Positions 34,721 to 46,114 of a stretch of DNA of 64,000 nt are shown here, piece by piece. Every line of letters begins with the position of its first letter. Positions within the stretch are counted from its first letter, which is position 1. Source of the stretch: Phyto melanocephala (Eukaryota; Arthropoda; Insecta; Diptera; Rhinophoridae); the NCBI GenBank assembly GCA_941918925.1, contig OW799237.1:69681626-69745625 (forward strand), written 5' to 3'. Both the position numbers and the translations under genes were made by a program. Below the pieces are notes generated by a model. That model did not search any database, was not told the origin of the DNA, and was given only the letters and a program-made list of their open reading frames with translations.

Positions 34721-34811
34721 GGCAAAAAAAGTCAATTGAATTTCAAATCTCACGATCAATCACCCGATACAATACATTTTGTAGGTGTACCTATTATTTT
34801 GATCAGGTGTG

Positions 34812-36756
34812 TATAAATGCTTGTATATAAATTTACATATGTACATGAGTATGTTTCTATGTCGTATAGAAAAAAATCATTAATCACCCTCTAACCATGT
34901 ATTTTGAATGCTATTTTCTTTGTGCCGCCCAAATGCAAACAAAACGGAAATAACTTTTAAATTTCCTTCGACAACCATATTGGAACATTACCTTGACATG
35001 ATTATTAGTGTATGTTTTTGTTTTTTTTTTGTTATGGACAAACCTTGTTTGTTGCGTTTATGGTTTTTGTAATTTTATTTTCTATAATATTAAATGAAAA
35101 GTTTTTAAATCTTCCTTGAAATTATTTTAAGGGAAACAATGGTGGCGATAAACAAAAGACTTAACATGTTGTGTTTTTTTTTTCAATTATACAAACATAT
35201 TTCTTTTAATAAAATACAGAAGAATTTCAATTGTTACAAACTTTGTGATGTTTTGCACTAAACCCATAAAAGTTTTCCTACATTAATTGCAAAATTTTTG
35301 ATTTGGTATAAAGTAAGTTAAATTAACGAACATGTTTGTTATTTACTGTACATATGTATGTATATGCACTAGCCATATCTATATATTTATTTTTTTCATT
35401 ATATAATTGAAATTCTACTGTTTTTCATATTTATATGCACATTCTTTACAAAAAGTATAATCAAATATTTTTATTTAGTTTTTATAAAATGCTTGTGGGT
35501 TTCATGATATACATACATACGTATGTATGTATATATTTCACTCTTTCGAACAAAGGAAAAAAAAACACTCCTTCATACTCTCTACTCTTTATGTATCATC
35601 ATCTCCCTATTTCATTCATATTTAAATATATACTTTTAATGTTTATTACGTTTATATATGTATTTCTGTTATATTTTAATCATTGTTTTTGTAGTTTTCG
35701 GTTTTGTTCTATGAAAAGAATAATTATTCATAAATTAAATTTGTTTATTACTTTAAAATGTACGCGTATGTAGTTATGATACAATTCTTTAAAATTTTAA
35801 TTTTAATCTTAACAATAGCACGTGTGTATGAACACAATAACATTATTTAATTGTACTCAGTTTGTTACTAACATCTAGGACGCTAGTTAGTTTTGTTAAA
35901 AGTATAACAAATTTATGCTAAAATAATATTAAAATACTAAGGTTATGTTGTGTATGAACTAAATTTTAATTAAATAATTCGCATTAGTTTCAATGTTAAA
36001 ATATTTAATATTCAATCAAATACATAGACTAAAATGTATGACTCTCTCTTCAATATCTTAAATAGTGTTAAATGTGTTTCGAACAGTTTAGGTCTGAGTT
36101 CTATCAAACAACTTAAAATAGTAAAAGCAAAGACATCATCGGAACTCTCTCTTTAATGCAAACTACCCTTGCTAGTTGTGCAGACCGTGCAAGTCTAGCA
36201 AACAATTAACCTTTTGCACAACCACAAAAACACTAGGAATTGTAATTTTTTTAAAATTAATTAACTTTCTTTTCGGAAAATATTAAAACACAGAATCTTA
36301 CTTATCAATTAAAAAAAAAAAAGATTTGTTGTTTCTTAAATACCTAACAAAATCAGCTGTTGTCATAAGTTTGCAACACAAATGAAAAATGCACCCACGC
36401 TTGGTGACAACAAATTAGAGCATGTTTGCACTAATTGCAAAAATACTACTACTAAGAGTGAATTCCACTATCAAGTGTATTTGTATTTAAAATTTTAGTC
36501 GAATTGAAATTACTATTTTACACTTCAATTCCGCAAGTGGTATTGTGTAACACCAAGAAATTTTCATTTATACCCAAAATTCATGTATCCTTGATAAACA
36601 TGTAAATATGTAAAGCTTTTGAATTTACGGTCCAATTCTTCAATCTGTCATTTTAGTTTAAATTGAGAAATTTTTCTTGTGTACGGTATTCTCTTAGTCA
36701 AGCCCTTTCATTTGATAACCATGTCGGAGGGGTTATTTTTTTACCATTTACACGAG
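34812..36756. other. Intronic AT-rich DNA
   Basis: No exon is recognised. An open frame at 35435-35773 runs through A/T-rich low-complexity DNA and has no conserved motif. A stretch at 36685-36720 resembles the D-type DINE body in minus orientation (AGTCAAGCCCTTTCATTTGA). Confidence 0.4.
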
Positions 36757-37262
36757 AGCTTAAGAGGGTATATAAAAGTTTGTGATTCCGTTTGAAATTT
36801 CTACAATATGCTCTTTCGACCTTATAAAGTATGTATATATATTCAGTATTTTTGATTGATGTAAAAATGTCCGTCTGTCCGTGTGTATTTTGAAATCAAC
36901 TTTTTGAAGCCCCCACGTACAATTCAGACTCAGATTTGGCTTTGAGGATTTTGCTATTAAAAAGCAGTTATGTGGGCACATTAACTGCTGAGATATGAGC
37001 GAAAAAATACAATTGTCTTTCTTTTTACCTTAACAAAATCAAATTTTGCAGCTCCTAAGGAACTTTTTAAAACGTTTGGCAAAATTTATAGAAATTCTTG
37101 TTTTTATTGGTCAATTAACAATTCAAATTATCCATTTGCTATCTAAGTTTTGGTCACAGTTTGATTATATAATTGTCAGTTTTGGTTTTGAAACTGTTAG
37201 TGATGATACGTAACAAAATTGACATATACATTACTGAGATATGATCATTTCTACAGTATTTA
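36757..37262 (+). mobile_element. DINE-like element, truncated
   Basis: It contains GAGGGTATATAAAAGTTTGT, CCTTATAAAGTATGTATATA and TGTCCGTCTGTCCGTGTG, then the 'gaaatcaactttttgaagccccc' block and a D-like body. The 3' end is replaced by the mariner derivative at 37282. Confidence 0.6.
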
Positions 37263-37281
37263 TTTGTGATCCGATAAAGTA

Positions 37282-37765
37282 GAGGGTGGCTAAATTTAAG
37301 GGCCGATGTTGATTTTGAATAAAACACAATTTTTTTATGAAATTATTATCATTTCTTTTTATGATGATAATATTGGTATGATTCAATTCAAAATATCGGC
37401 CAAATGGCCGCCGTGATCTCGGCGGCACACCTCCATCCGATGGTCCAAATTTTCAATGTCATTATTGATGTTCAATTGTTGGGCCGTCAATGTGGACTGC
37501 TTTTTCGGAGCAAATTTAAAAATTTTTCGCAATTCTCCCAAAAATGGACGAATTTGAACGATTAAGTTGACCAAAACAATCAGGAAGTTCACGAAATGCA
37601 TGTTGATTTGAACGCCCATTTTCATAATAAGCCTGAATAACTTTCACGCGCTGCTCGATTGTGTATCCGTGGTTCAAATTGATTTAGTCTGAAATTGAGA
37701 AATGTCAAATGAAATGCAGAAAAAAAATTTTACGTTTAGGTGTGGTTTGCATTAAACATCGTCAT
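37282..37765 (-). mobile_element. Internally deleted mariner derivative with readable HTH and C-terminal tail
   Basis: The left end GAGGGTGGCTAAATTTAAGG follows TA at 37280-37281; the right end is lost. On the minus strand the N-terminal helix-turn-helix region reads VIQAYYENGRSNQHAFRELP and then DCFGQLNRSN (about 37640-37545). Nearby comes ENLDHRMEVCRRDHGGHLAD, the extreme C-terminus. The catalytic domain between them is absent. This shows directly that the related short elements at 6048, 22880 and 58827 derive from a mariner-type transposon by internal deletion. Confidence 0.75.
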
Positions 37766-38172
37766 ATGTTTTTGAAAAAGCCCTAAACTAAAAAAAAAAA
37801 AAAATTTAATATCGACTTTTTGATTGATTATGATGCAACCTATCAAAATACAGGTTCCAGAAAAATTTTACACTCCTACAATAAATAATAAAGTTCTTAA
37901 CAAAATTCTAAAAGCCCTTACTGCAAGCTCAGAAATGTTTAAAACAAAAATGAAACGTACGCCTTTCAATAAAAAAATGAATAACAAACAAATTTTTAAA
38001 AAGAAGTGGAAAAAATCGTCTTAATGATCACAAGGTGTTTATATCAAAAGATTATTATGATTTTTATACTCATTTACAAAATTAAAATGAGTAATATCCC
38101 TGCATATTGATCGTCCAATGCAGCTGAAATAATCCACTCACAACACGGTCCTATGTAATGCAGTAATGCAGA

Positions 38173-39332
38173 CCAAGAATGATAAAAAACAAGATTACGC
38201 ACTGCGCATGTTTGTAGTAATTCAGCTCTCTCATGCGTGACGTCACACCAGTAAACAAGTGAACGATATTTCCAGTGAAAATTTTAAAAAAGTAAATTAA
38301 GTGTCAAAATAAATAACTAATAAAAAACAATAATAATAAATAATAAAAATACAAAATAATAAATAACAAATAATTAAAAAACAAAAAAAGTGGATTATTT
38401 TTATTTTTTTTTTAAAATTGACTCAAAAATTGACTCTTATATACCCTTCACAGCGTGTAGTCATGCAATAACAGTAGTTTGTATCACCATTCATCTCATA
38501 TGAAATACGTACATACATATATAAAAACATTCCATTGTAAAATTAAAAATTAACGTATGTATGTTAAAAAAAAAAAAAAAAAATAAAAAAAAAAATAAAA
38601 AAAATTAAAAAAAAAAATTTTAAATACAAATAATAAATATAAAATAAATAAAAAAGTTAAAAAAAAAATTTTAAATATATATAACAAATATAAAACAAAA
38701 AAAAAATTAAAAAAAAAATATAAATAATATATTAAATAAAAAAAAAATAAAATAAAAATGGGATTCGATGCCACGTTTACTCTAACCAATATACACGTTT
38801 GTATGTATGTATGTTGTTTTTGTAATGTTGTTTTTGTAAAAAAAAAATCGAGGTGGTCATGGGTTTTTGCTCATATCTTAGTTGTTTATGTACCGATGTT
38901 TCTGATTTTCAATACCGGTCTACTCCCGAATATTTCTGATATTATAATACCTCACCCGGGTCCAAGTTCGGGGGCTTCAAAAAGTTGATTTCAACATACG
39001 CACGGACAGATGGACAAGCTTAATCGACTCTTCTATTCATAAGCTTTCAGAAAATATATACTTTATGGGGTCGGAAATAAAAATTTTTAGAAATTTCACA
39101 CGGAATGACAAACCTATATATACCCTTTTTCACTGTGTGAAGGGTATAATAAATAACCATTTAAGCCGTAATATGATCAATAATATGCTTTTAAAGAAAG
39201 TATAATGTTTGTATTCGCCTTAATTTATATAAATCTCACTTTTGTTAGGTGCAAGGTTGACGTGACGTACATGAGCAGAATGAAAACATTTTTAACGGTC
39301 GGAATGCGTAATCTTGTTTTTATCATTCTTGG
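38173..39332. mobile_element. TIR element (CCAAGAATGATAAAAA ends) hosting a DINE
   Basis: The left end CCAAGAATGATAAAAAACAA then GATTACGCA is matched by the inverted right end CCAAGAATGATAAAAACAAG then ATTACGCA. This is about 28 bp with a single-base indel. An A-type DINE occupies 38440-39148, so the original element was about 450 bp. TGCGTGACGTCAC lies near the left arm and GACGTGACGTACATGAGC near the right. No clear target duplication was found and the superfamily is unknown. Confidence 0.7.
38440..39148 (-). mobile_element. DINE-like element, subfamily A, nested
   Basis: In minus orientation it begins at 39148 with TATACCCTTCACACAGTG and carries GACCCCATAAAGTATATAT, an A/T-homopolymer core (about 38566-38755) and GTGAAGGGTATATAAGAG at 38440. 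The 3' hairpin seen in other A copies is missing. It is inserted in the TIR element at 38173. Confidence 0.75.
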
Positions 39333-39584
39333 TTAAGGAAGTTAAAAGATTTTAAATGGTTTAGTTTAAAAAAATTATTAAGACACAAATAAAATTAATT
39401 ATTTCACAACACCGCTTTATACGACACCGTAGCAAAACTGCTGTTTTCAGCCAACTTTGTTGGCTCGTTGACTTGTTTGATTGCGTTGCATCAACATGTG
39501 CAGGTATGCAGACGCCGATCATGCAGAATTGTTCTCCCATCGTTTTAGTGCAAGAATGCAATTTTGTAATTTATTCTATTAGTC

Positions 39585-40145
39585 GAGCCCTTCTAATTGA
39601 TACTCATATTGATGGGGCTAAGAAAAAAATTATCCACCATTTTGTTTCGGATAACATCTTGGATTTTACACTTTTAAAACGTTTACTGTATTCTGATGGT
39701 CAGCACCGTTCATTCGATACTAATATTGTGGGGATTGAAGGGGACAAAGCCCAAATTCTTTTTTTACTCTTATATCCGACATTTTATTTAGTACGCTATT
39801 TTGGGTTTTAACTATTTCACAGCCTACTTTATTCTACCAGTCCAGCCATTTCATTGAGGGTGTTTAAAAGGTTTCATTTTAAAATATTTACTTGATTTTC
39901 CCCTTTTATATATTAATGTACTCCATTTTGTAGTGGCGGCCATTGTGGATTTTAAATTTTTTATGGTGCAGTATATTCTGCTAATCAAACCCTTTTATTT
40001 GCTACCAATACTATATTTTCGATTGTCTAAAAGCTAAAAAAATTGATTTTCGCTTGTATATTTTAGAAAAAATATCGAAACAGTGGAATTTGGTGCTTAT
40101 ATCTCAGTCAGTTTTAAATCCACTTCGAGACTTCTTGTTTTTGTG
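39585..40145 (-). mobile_element. DINE-like element, subfamily D body fragment
   Basis: In minus orientation it matches the D body at 10535-11632 and 14294-16395: GAGATATAAGCACCAAATTC, the gggtatcaaatgaaaggcttgac phrase near 40000-39975 and 39605-39585, and repeated 'aaaatccaagatgg'-type phrases. Both terminal signatures are absent. Confidence 0.55.
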
Positions 40146-40280
40146 TTATTTATGTGTACACTGAAATATTGGAAGTAATGTGAAATAGAACACATAACTT
40201 TTAGAACATTTTACGCAGCTCTTTACTAAATACATTATGTGAATACCATATATTTTTGGCAGTATTTCGTTTTTTTTCAC

Positions 40281-40519
40281 GTGAATCTCAGTATAATGGA
40301 CTAGTCAGTAGAGGACTAGTCAGTAGTTTGGGGGTTGTGGGTTCGATTCCCGCCAGAGACTCTGGACTGGTCTGCTTATCTTTCTCTTCTATTCTAGCTA
40401 TTTCTATTCTTATCTCTATTAAGGCGTCACAATGGATCATAATGGTCTCCGAGTGAGGGTGTAAAGGTAACTTTGCACCAGCCTTACCTACCTACCTACC
40501 TACCTACCTACCTACCTAC
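40281..40519 (+). mobile_element. tRNA-related SINE, copy 2
   Basis: The B box GGTTCGATTCC (40340-40350) is exact, and the A-box-like TGGACTAGTCAG is repeated as GAGGACTAGTCAG. The body shares TATTAAGGCGTCACAATGGA and GGTAACTTTGCACCAGCC with the copy at 15060. The tail is a longer (CTAC)n, about eight units. No flanking duplication could be found, so it is probably older or its 5' edge has changed. Confidence 0.8.
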
Positions 40520-41925
40520 TAAAAGGGTGTAAGATTTTGATTAATATATTTGAATAGTCATACAATTCAAAGAATAAATACAAACCCAACTGAATAAAGA
40601 ATGTATTTTCCTGAAAGCTTAATTCTATTATTACAGTGATAAAAAAAGTTGCTGTTCTGACGTATGTAAAATAAATTCAATCATGGCTGACCTTAGTATT
40701 TTACTTAAACCGATTTACATTATGTTTGCATTTATATCTTTAACGTGTACTATGAATGCCCCTAATAATCTGCATGTTTATCTTACTTAGTTTCTGTACA
40801 TTTATGTCGCTAATTATCTCCCTAACTAATGACGGTTTTCACAACATTATCAAATACATAAAACTCTTATTGAAATGTTAAATAAAAAAAAAAAAATTTA
40901 CTTAAATTGTATTTTATTATTGTGTTTTAAATGTGTATGTGTTAGAATCATTGTGTAATTAGTTTTATTCATTAATTATGTTTAGAAAAAACAAAACAAT
41001 CACTATAAAACAAAAGTTTTATTTTTTTTATCAAATTGTTATGTGTGTGTGTTTGTATTTTAATGTTAATTCTTTTAAATAAAATTATTTGTAAATATGT
41101 TTAACAAATATGACGTTTCGAAAAATAATTGTTATGTTAGTATACGACATACATACATACATATCTGTGTATGTATGTCATAAATTATATAAGTAGGGAT
41201 GCATTCTAACAGCAAATTTTTATTTCAATCGTATAAACTAATTAATTAATTTTAATCAAGCTGAATTTAATGTAAAATTTGCTGTGATTTTCCCTTAATT
41301 ATATAAGTTTTGTTTATGATGCCTGAATATTGATGCAAATTTTATACAACAATAAGTTTTAATTTTTATTATATAATCTTCTTTGTATTGTGTGTGTGTG
41401 TGTATTGTTTAAAATTCATCATAACTAAATACTCGTATATGAAGAATTGTTGCAAGAAATTCAAAATTTGTATGTAAATTAATAAAATCATGATATCATT
41501 TAATGTAACACTGTATTCATTCCTCTTCCGCCTGTAAAAACGTTTCCTGTCCAACTTATTTATTCCTAAAATTCAAATCTCATACATAATAAAAACATCA
41601 TTACAATCTGAGTTCCTTTCCCAAAATCACATCTTACAGATGCCCACAAACAAACTAAAAAAACTTTTATATTATTTATGCAATAATTGTTTAGTTATAA
41701 ATATGAAAATTAATAAAAACAAAAATAAAAATACAGAAAAGAAAGAGACATTAAATGCATTTTTAATCATTTAATGTTCTTCTCTTTTTCTCATTTTATG
41801 TAACAAAACAAACGAACACAACATACTCTTACTATCTATGTTGTGCGTATGTATGCGTGTGATGAAATAAACTTACAACTCTGGAAATGCGAAATGTGAA
41901 TTATATTGGCGCGGTTTACCTGCAG
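40520..41925. other. End of intron before the first alternative tail exon
   Basis: AT-rich, with CATA/TATG microsatellite near 41150-41180 and (GT)n near 41388-41403. No exon is seen. The acceptor for the next exon (ggtttacctgcag) ends at 41925. Confidence 0.45.
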
Positions 41926-44225
41926 TCGATTTTATGAATGGTGATGCCAAGAGTCCACAACATACGGTGGTCCATCCAATGTACGTGAGCTATACCAGCA
42001 TACCAACATCAGCCAGTGGCACAATGCTCTCAAATAAACATCAAAATCAAAATCATACACACCATACTCTCAGTAATAGTAACAATCATCTCAATAACAG
42101 TAACAATGCAATTTGTACAAACACTACTACCAATTCTTCTACTACTACTCCGACAGCTACGAAAAAGAAATTCCCATACTCTCAACAAACATCTCTTCAT
42201 AAACAAATTCTAACATCAGCAACAACTAACAATAATAGCAATAAATATAGCAACAACAGCATTAGCCATAGCAACAGTAATAGAAATAGCAACAACCATA
42301 ACAACAGTAATAGCAATGCAAACAATAGCAACACTTTCTTAATACACACACGTCATAATAATCATAGTTTTAATTCCCAGAACCGCAATAGGGGAGTTGT
42401 CGTAGGAGATGGCAGTTTTAGTGGTAGTTTGGTTAGTAACAGTAGCCAATTTGAACCTTTTAATACAGGTAGTAGTCACCAACATCATCATAGACGCCGT
42501 CAGCGAAATATGTCTCCCTCTAGCCACAGTTATACACCCAATCCTAGTAATGGCAGTAACTCTCTTACCCATATACTATATAGTCCCAAACAGAGTCGTA
42601 AAGTTCAACCCACATCTACGAATAGCATATTTCCGGCCAACATAGATTTGGCCCAGAAACAGCCCATAATGCCGGCATACTATGATGATAGCACAGCCAA
42701 GGCTGATCATCAGTTGTATGTTAATGGCTCGAGGAGACAAATGCTACTGACCCAGTCTCCAACGCAAGATACAACACCGTCTCTCTCCTATGCCTCGTTG
42801 CAAAATTCCACACAGAATTTGAATGTGAGCTTAAAACAAAATGCCACACCCAGTTTGGGTTCAGGCGGTAATCCTCTAAACAGTTCGTTGAGTAACAGTA
42901 ACTACAGTTTAACCAATAGTTTAAATAATAATCAGTCGGTTCATCAGGCGGTTATTAATAGCGGTGCTGGTGACGGTCATTTTGCACGTATACATTCCAA
43001 ACCTAAGCCGGCCAAATCGTCCAGTTATAGTAGTTTCAAACATGCCTCTAGTGCAGCAAATACTGCTGGCATTGCAACCACAGCCACAACGGCTGCCCAA
43101 CGTCCAGATATAAAATATTCACAAATTTTTAACGAAACCACGTCCAATCAATTTGAGGAATCCTTTGAAGATGATAATTTTTCCATACATAATCTTAAGA
43201 CCGATGAAGGTGTCACGTATGTACCCTTTACCAAACCCACACCGGGTAGTTATTTTTTAGCACCCAACTCTCAGCTGTGTGAGAATAATAATTCTCCACA
43301 TTCTATAGGCTCTCAGCATTCTCAAAACTCCCTTAATAACAACAGCAATTACCACAATCACCAGCAGCAATTGCGCACAAGTCCGAATAATAATTCGTCA
43401 CAAATAACGCCTCACAATTATCATGACAATTCTGGTATTTTGCTAGAGCATGGTGCTATTTTACAGCCTCTAACGCCTCATGATCTTAATCCAGCTCAGA
43501 GGGCTTTGTACCAGCAAAATGGTCTGCCTTTTCATCCGGCCTATTCGCCTACACCGTATAGGCAAAATTCAGCTTGTCCAGCTCAAAAGCCAACACCTAG
43601 ACCTACCAACATACCGCTGCCTAAAATACCGGCTTCTTATGAAGCGGAATTTTTGTCTCCATCAGAGGTAACACCACCACCTCCGCCCCAGCCTAGGCCC
43701 CATATATTTCAGCCTCGTACAGGGACGGCTCCATATCCGGATCTCTCACCTGAGGTAACAGAACGTTACGCAATGCCCACTCAATACATACCGAGATCGC
43801 CGGTAGCTTCACGTATAGCACGTCGTCAACGTCAGCATAATTTGCACAACGATCGATCTCACGTTCCTGTCAATAGTTCGGCGAATTTTTGCGATCAAAT
43901 ACGTGATGCCCCACCCGGCTTTGCAGCCGACAATGGTTCAATACACACTTACACCATATCGAAAGCCAGATCGCACGATCGTTTGTCATCGTCACGCCAT
44001 GTCAATGGTTCGCTTAAAGATAAAGAACAGACTGCAATGGCGGCGTCGAACAGCAAAGAGGGACAGCGTGATAAAGAAGAGCTGGCTCCTCATGTCAATC
44101 GTCGTAGTGGCCGCAGAGATGGTGTTAAAGTTCGACCTCGTTCGTATTGTAATTCCATGTCGGGTGGCGAGGGTATCATACGAAGTAATATAGCCAATGA
44201 TCGCAAATTAGGCTTCGCGGCCTAA
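41926..44225 (+). CDS. NKAIN: NKAIN alternative terminal exon a (long Asn/Ser/His-rich tail)
   Basis: After the acceptor at 41924-41925 the exon supplies TC to the split codon, giving Phe, then DFMNGDAKSPQHTVVHPMYV. This FDF start directly continues the family's acidic motif, as in other NKAIN tails. The frame stays open for 765 codons to TAA at 44223-44225. Visible composition: Asn/Ser/Thr/His-rich tracts (about 42020-42370), HQHHHRRRQR near 42477-42506, an acidic patch EESFEDDNF near 43157, a proline-rich stretch (43560-43740) and basic clusters (RIARRQRQH near 43812; RRSGRRDGVKVRPRS near 44101). No folded domain is recognisable, so the tail is predicted to be disordered and cytoplasmic. 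With the constant exons the product is about 925 residues plus the missing first exon, far longer than the roughly 200 residues of vertebrate NKAINs, but long tails are known in flies. Confidence 0.9.
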
Positions 44226-45467
44226 AGATACACATATTTGTCTTTTTAAAATTTAGTTAGAATCATTTTTTAATAATAATAATGGAAAAACAGTTATGCC
44301 CCCATTTGTATTTTAGTAGAAGCTTAAAGTAGAAAGAGAAAATGGCGATTTTATCAAGGGGTTCACCTTAAAATGTTCCTTAGAATGGTGCACAGCAAAA
44401 ATATATCAAAACAACAACAACTAGATTTAAAAACTAAAATTTTGAAGCATTTCTGTTTTTTGCTGTTGAAAATTACTTATTAAGAGATAATGTCAGCTTT
44501 ATTTAAATTCTAAAATATTTGATAAAATTAATACATGGCGTGAGTTGAATAACTAATAATAATGAGTTTCGAAATTTATATTGGACGAATACCGGACAAG
44601 CGAAAAGTGTGCATTATAATTTAAATTTTTTTTTAAGTTTGAAAACGTTAAAAGTTAGATTTCAGATTATATGATTTCTTAGTAAATGGCTATATAGTCT
44701 ATGTTTCATAAATATAATATGTGTTCCGCCTGTGACAGATTTGAACCTTAAACAAAATATAATTTTGAATTTCCATGGTTGATGGTTCAGAGAGATAAAT
44801 GCCCTTTAGTTTAGTCTCTCATCTAAAATATGATGCGACTTCTCATTTATTTATCGTTGGCAAATTTAAAAGTTATATTTTTTTTAATAAATCTTTGTTC
44901 TTCACTAAATGTTAATTTAAACTTTTTAGTTTCATCGAACATGCTTTTTCGAGTATCACTCCATCGACTCAAAGTGGGACTTTAATTGAAAACTAATAAT
45001 CTTCGAATAACGATTCGCGAATCGCCACTGCATACTACTACACTAGTACCTATAGTGTTTGTAATCGTATGACGGTATGTAAGATGCTAGCATGGTAGTT
45101 TGCTAATGTAACGTAAGAAAATCGAGTTTGAGGGCAAATAAATGTTTTGAATTTTCATAAAAAAAATTTACAGTGCATTTGCACATAGACCAAAACTATT
45201 GTCTTCAGGAAAACATATTTAATTAAAATTTTCGAAATTTTGAATATTTTCTTTTTTTAAATCTACTGTTAACTAAATATCTTGTTCAGAATGTTAAAAA
45301 AGTTCAAAGTTACTGTGATTAAAAAAAAGTTTCGTTTGTAAATGAAAGTCAAGTAGTTTGTTTTGTACGATTGCCATGACAACCATGACAGTTCAGACGA
45401 TTTGATCACACTAAAACGAATAAATTACCTGTTTTAGTGACAATCGTATGGCTAAAATTGTATATAA
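44226..45467. other. Probable 3' UTR of tail exon a, then intron for tail exon b
   Basis: No further coding sequence is seen. A candidate polyadenylation signal lies at 44886. The sequence is AT-rich with no recognised element. Confidence 0.45.
44886..44891 (+). promoter_or_regulatory. NKAIN: Candidate polyadenylation signal for the exon-a transcript
   Basis: An AATAAA hexamer about 660 bp after the TAA of terminal exon a. In AT-rich DNA the hexamer is common by chance, so this is only a candidate. Confidence 0.3.
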
Positions 45468-45818
45468 CAGTTTTAGGGGTTTCGATATTTATTAACATAT
45501 TTTACTGACATTTCGACCCCTGTTCGCGAAATTACCGTATGTTACGTTTTTTTTATGCAAATTGGTTCTACATCCATTAATCCATCTGTTGATAAAATAT
45601 TATAGCGATAACTGTCTTGGTTATGGAGAAAACACTGCGTTCATTTTATCGTATTTAGCAGTGTTATTCACGTTTTTATTTATTTAAAAGTGATAAAAAC
45701 GCTCTCCTGTAAAATTTTGTTTTTGTAACTTACGATAATTTCGCGCACAGGGGTCGAAATGTTAAAATATCTAACAGAATTTTTCTGTTAGTTCTTATAT
45801 CGACATAAAGTTAAACTG
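45468..45818. repeat. Inverted-repeat element, unclassified
   Basis: ACATTTCGACCCCTGTTCGC followed by GAAATTACCGTATGTTAC (45509-45546) is inverted at 45726-45763 with a few mismatches. Weaker similarity extends outward to CAGTTT on both sides. The loop is about 180 bp. No target duplication or coding potential was seen. Confidence 0.5.
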
Positions 45819-46114
45819 CCATGCACCGTGTCTCGGTTATAGCGCAATTACCTTTAGAAGTAAGCGCTTGTGGTTTTTGTTTTTATTTTGGCACATGGTT
45901 TGACAAAGTCGCCACTTAATTCATATTTGAAAGAAAAAACGTCGACCATAGTTAGTATATTACATAACCACAATAATTACTATTTATTCACTGCTTTATT
46001 GATTACCAGATCGTTAAAAAATAATGAATCACACTACTGGAAATATGAAATCTTTCTTTAAACATTATTTCTTTAATTTCTTTTAATTCACTAAATACCT
46101 CTACATACATTCTA

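Larger units (their letters stand above)
32989..34811 (+). mobile_element. Tc1-like element with IR/DR ends, internally replaced by a mariner relic
   Basis: The left end CACACCTGATCAAAATAATA is inverted at the right end (TATTATTTTGATCAGGTGTG), with TA at 32987-32988 and 34812-34813. About 190 bp inside the left end, at about 33186, AATCAAAATAATAGATAC repeats the terminal motif in the same orientation, as in Tc1-like elements with IR/DR ends. The plus strand holds the N-terminal part of a Tc1 transposase (33316-33845). The remainder is occupied by a minus-strand mariner-type relic, and the Tc1 catalytic C-terminus is missing. Confidence 0.75.

Noticed and set aside
35435..35773. Open frame of 112 codons on the plus strand
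   Set aside because: Hydrophobic only because the DNA is T-rich; no family motif and it lies inside a transposon-rich intron.
36165..36215. TTGCTAG...CTAGCAA inverted words resembling a small hairpin
   Set aside because: Stem of only seven bases with mismatched interior; expected by chance.
38550..38789. Phe/Leu/Tyr-rich minus-strand open frame
   Set aside because: It is the translation of the A/T-homopolymer core of an A-type DINE.
39473..39811. Open frame of 112 codons on the plus strand
   Set aside because: It crosses into the antisense of a D-type DINE body and lacks any recognisable motif.
40256..40456. Open frame containing VVGSIPARDSG
   Set aside because: It is a translation of the SINE's tRNA-like region including the B box, not a gene.
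42339..42645. Open frames on both strands overlapping tail exon a
   Set aside because: They are shadows of the 765-codon NKAIN frame.
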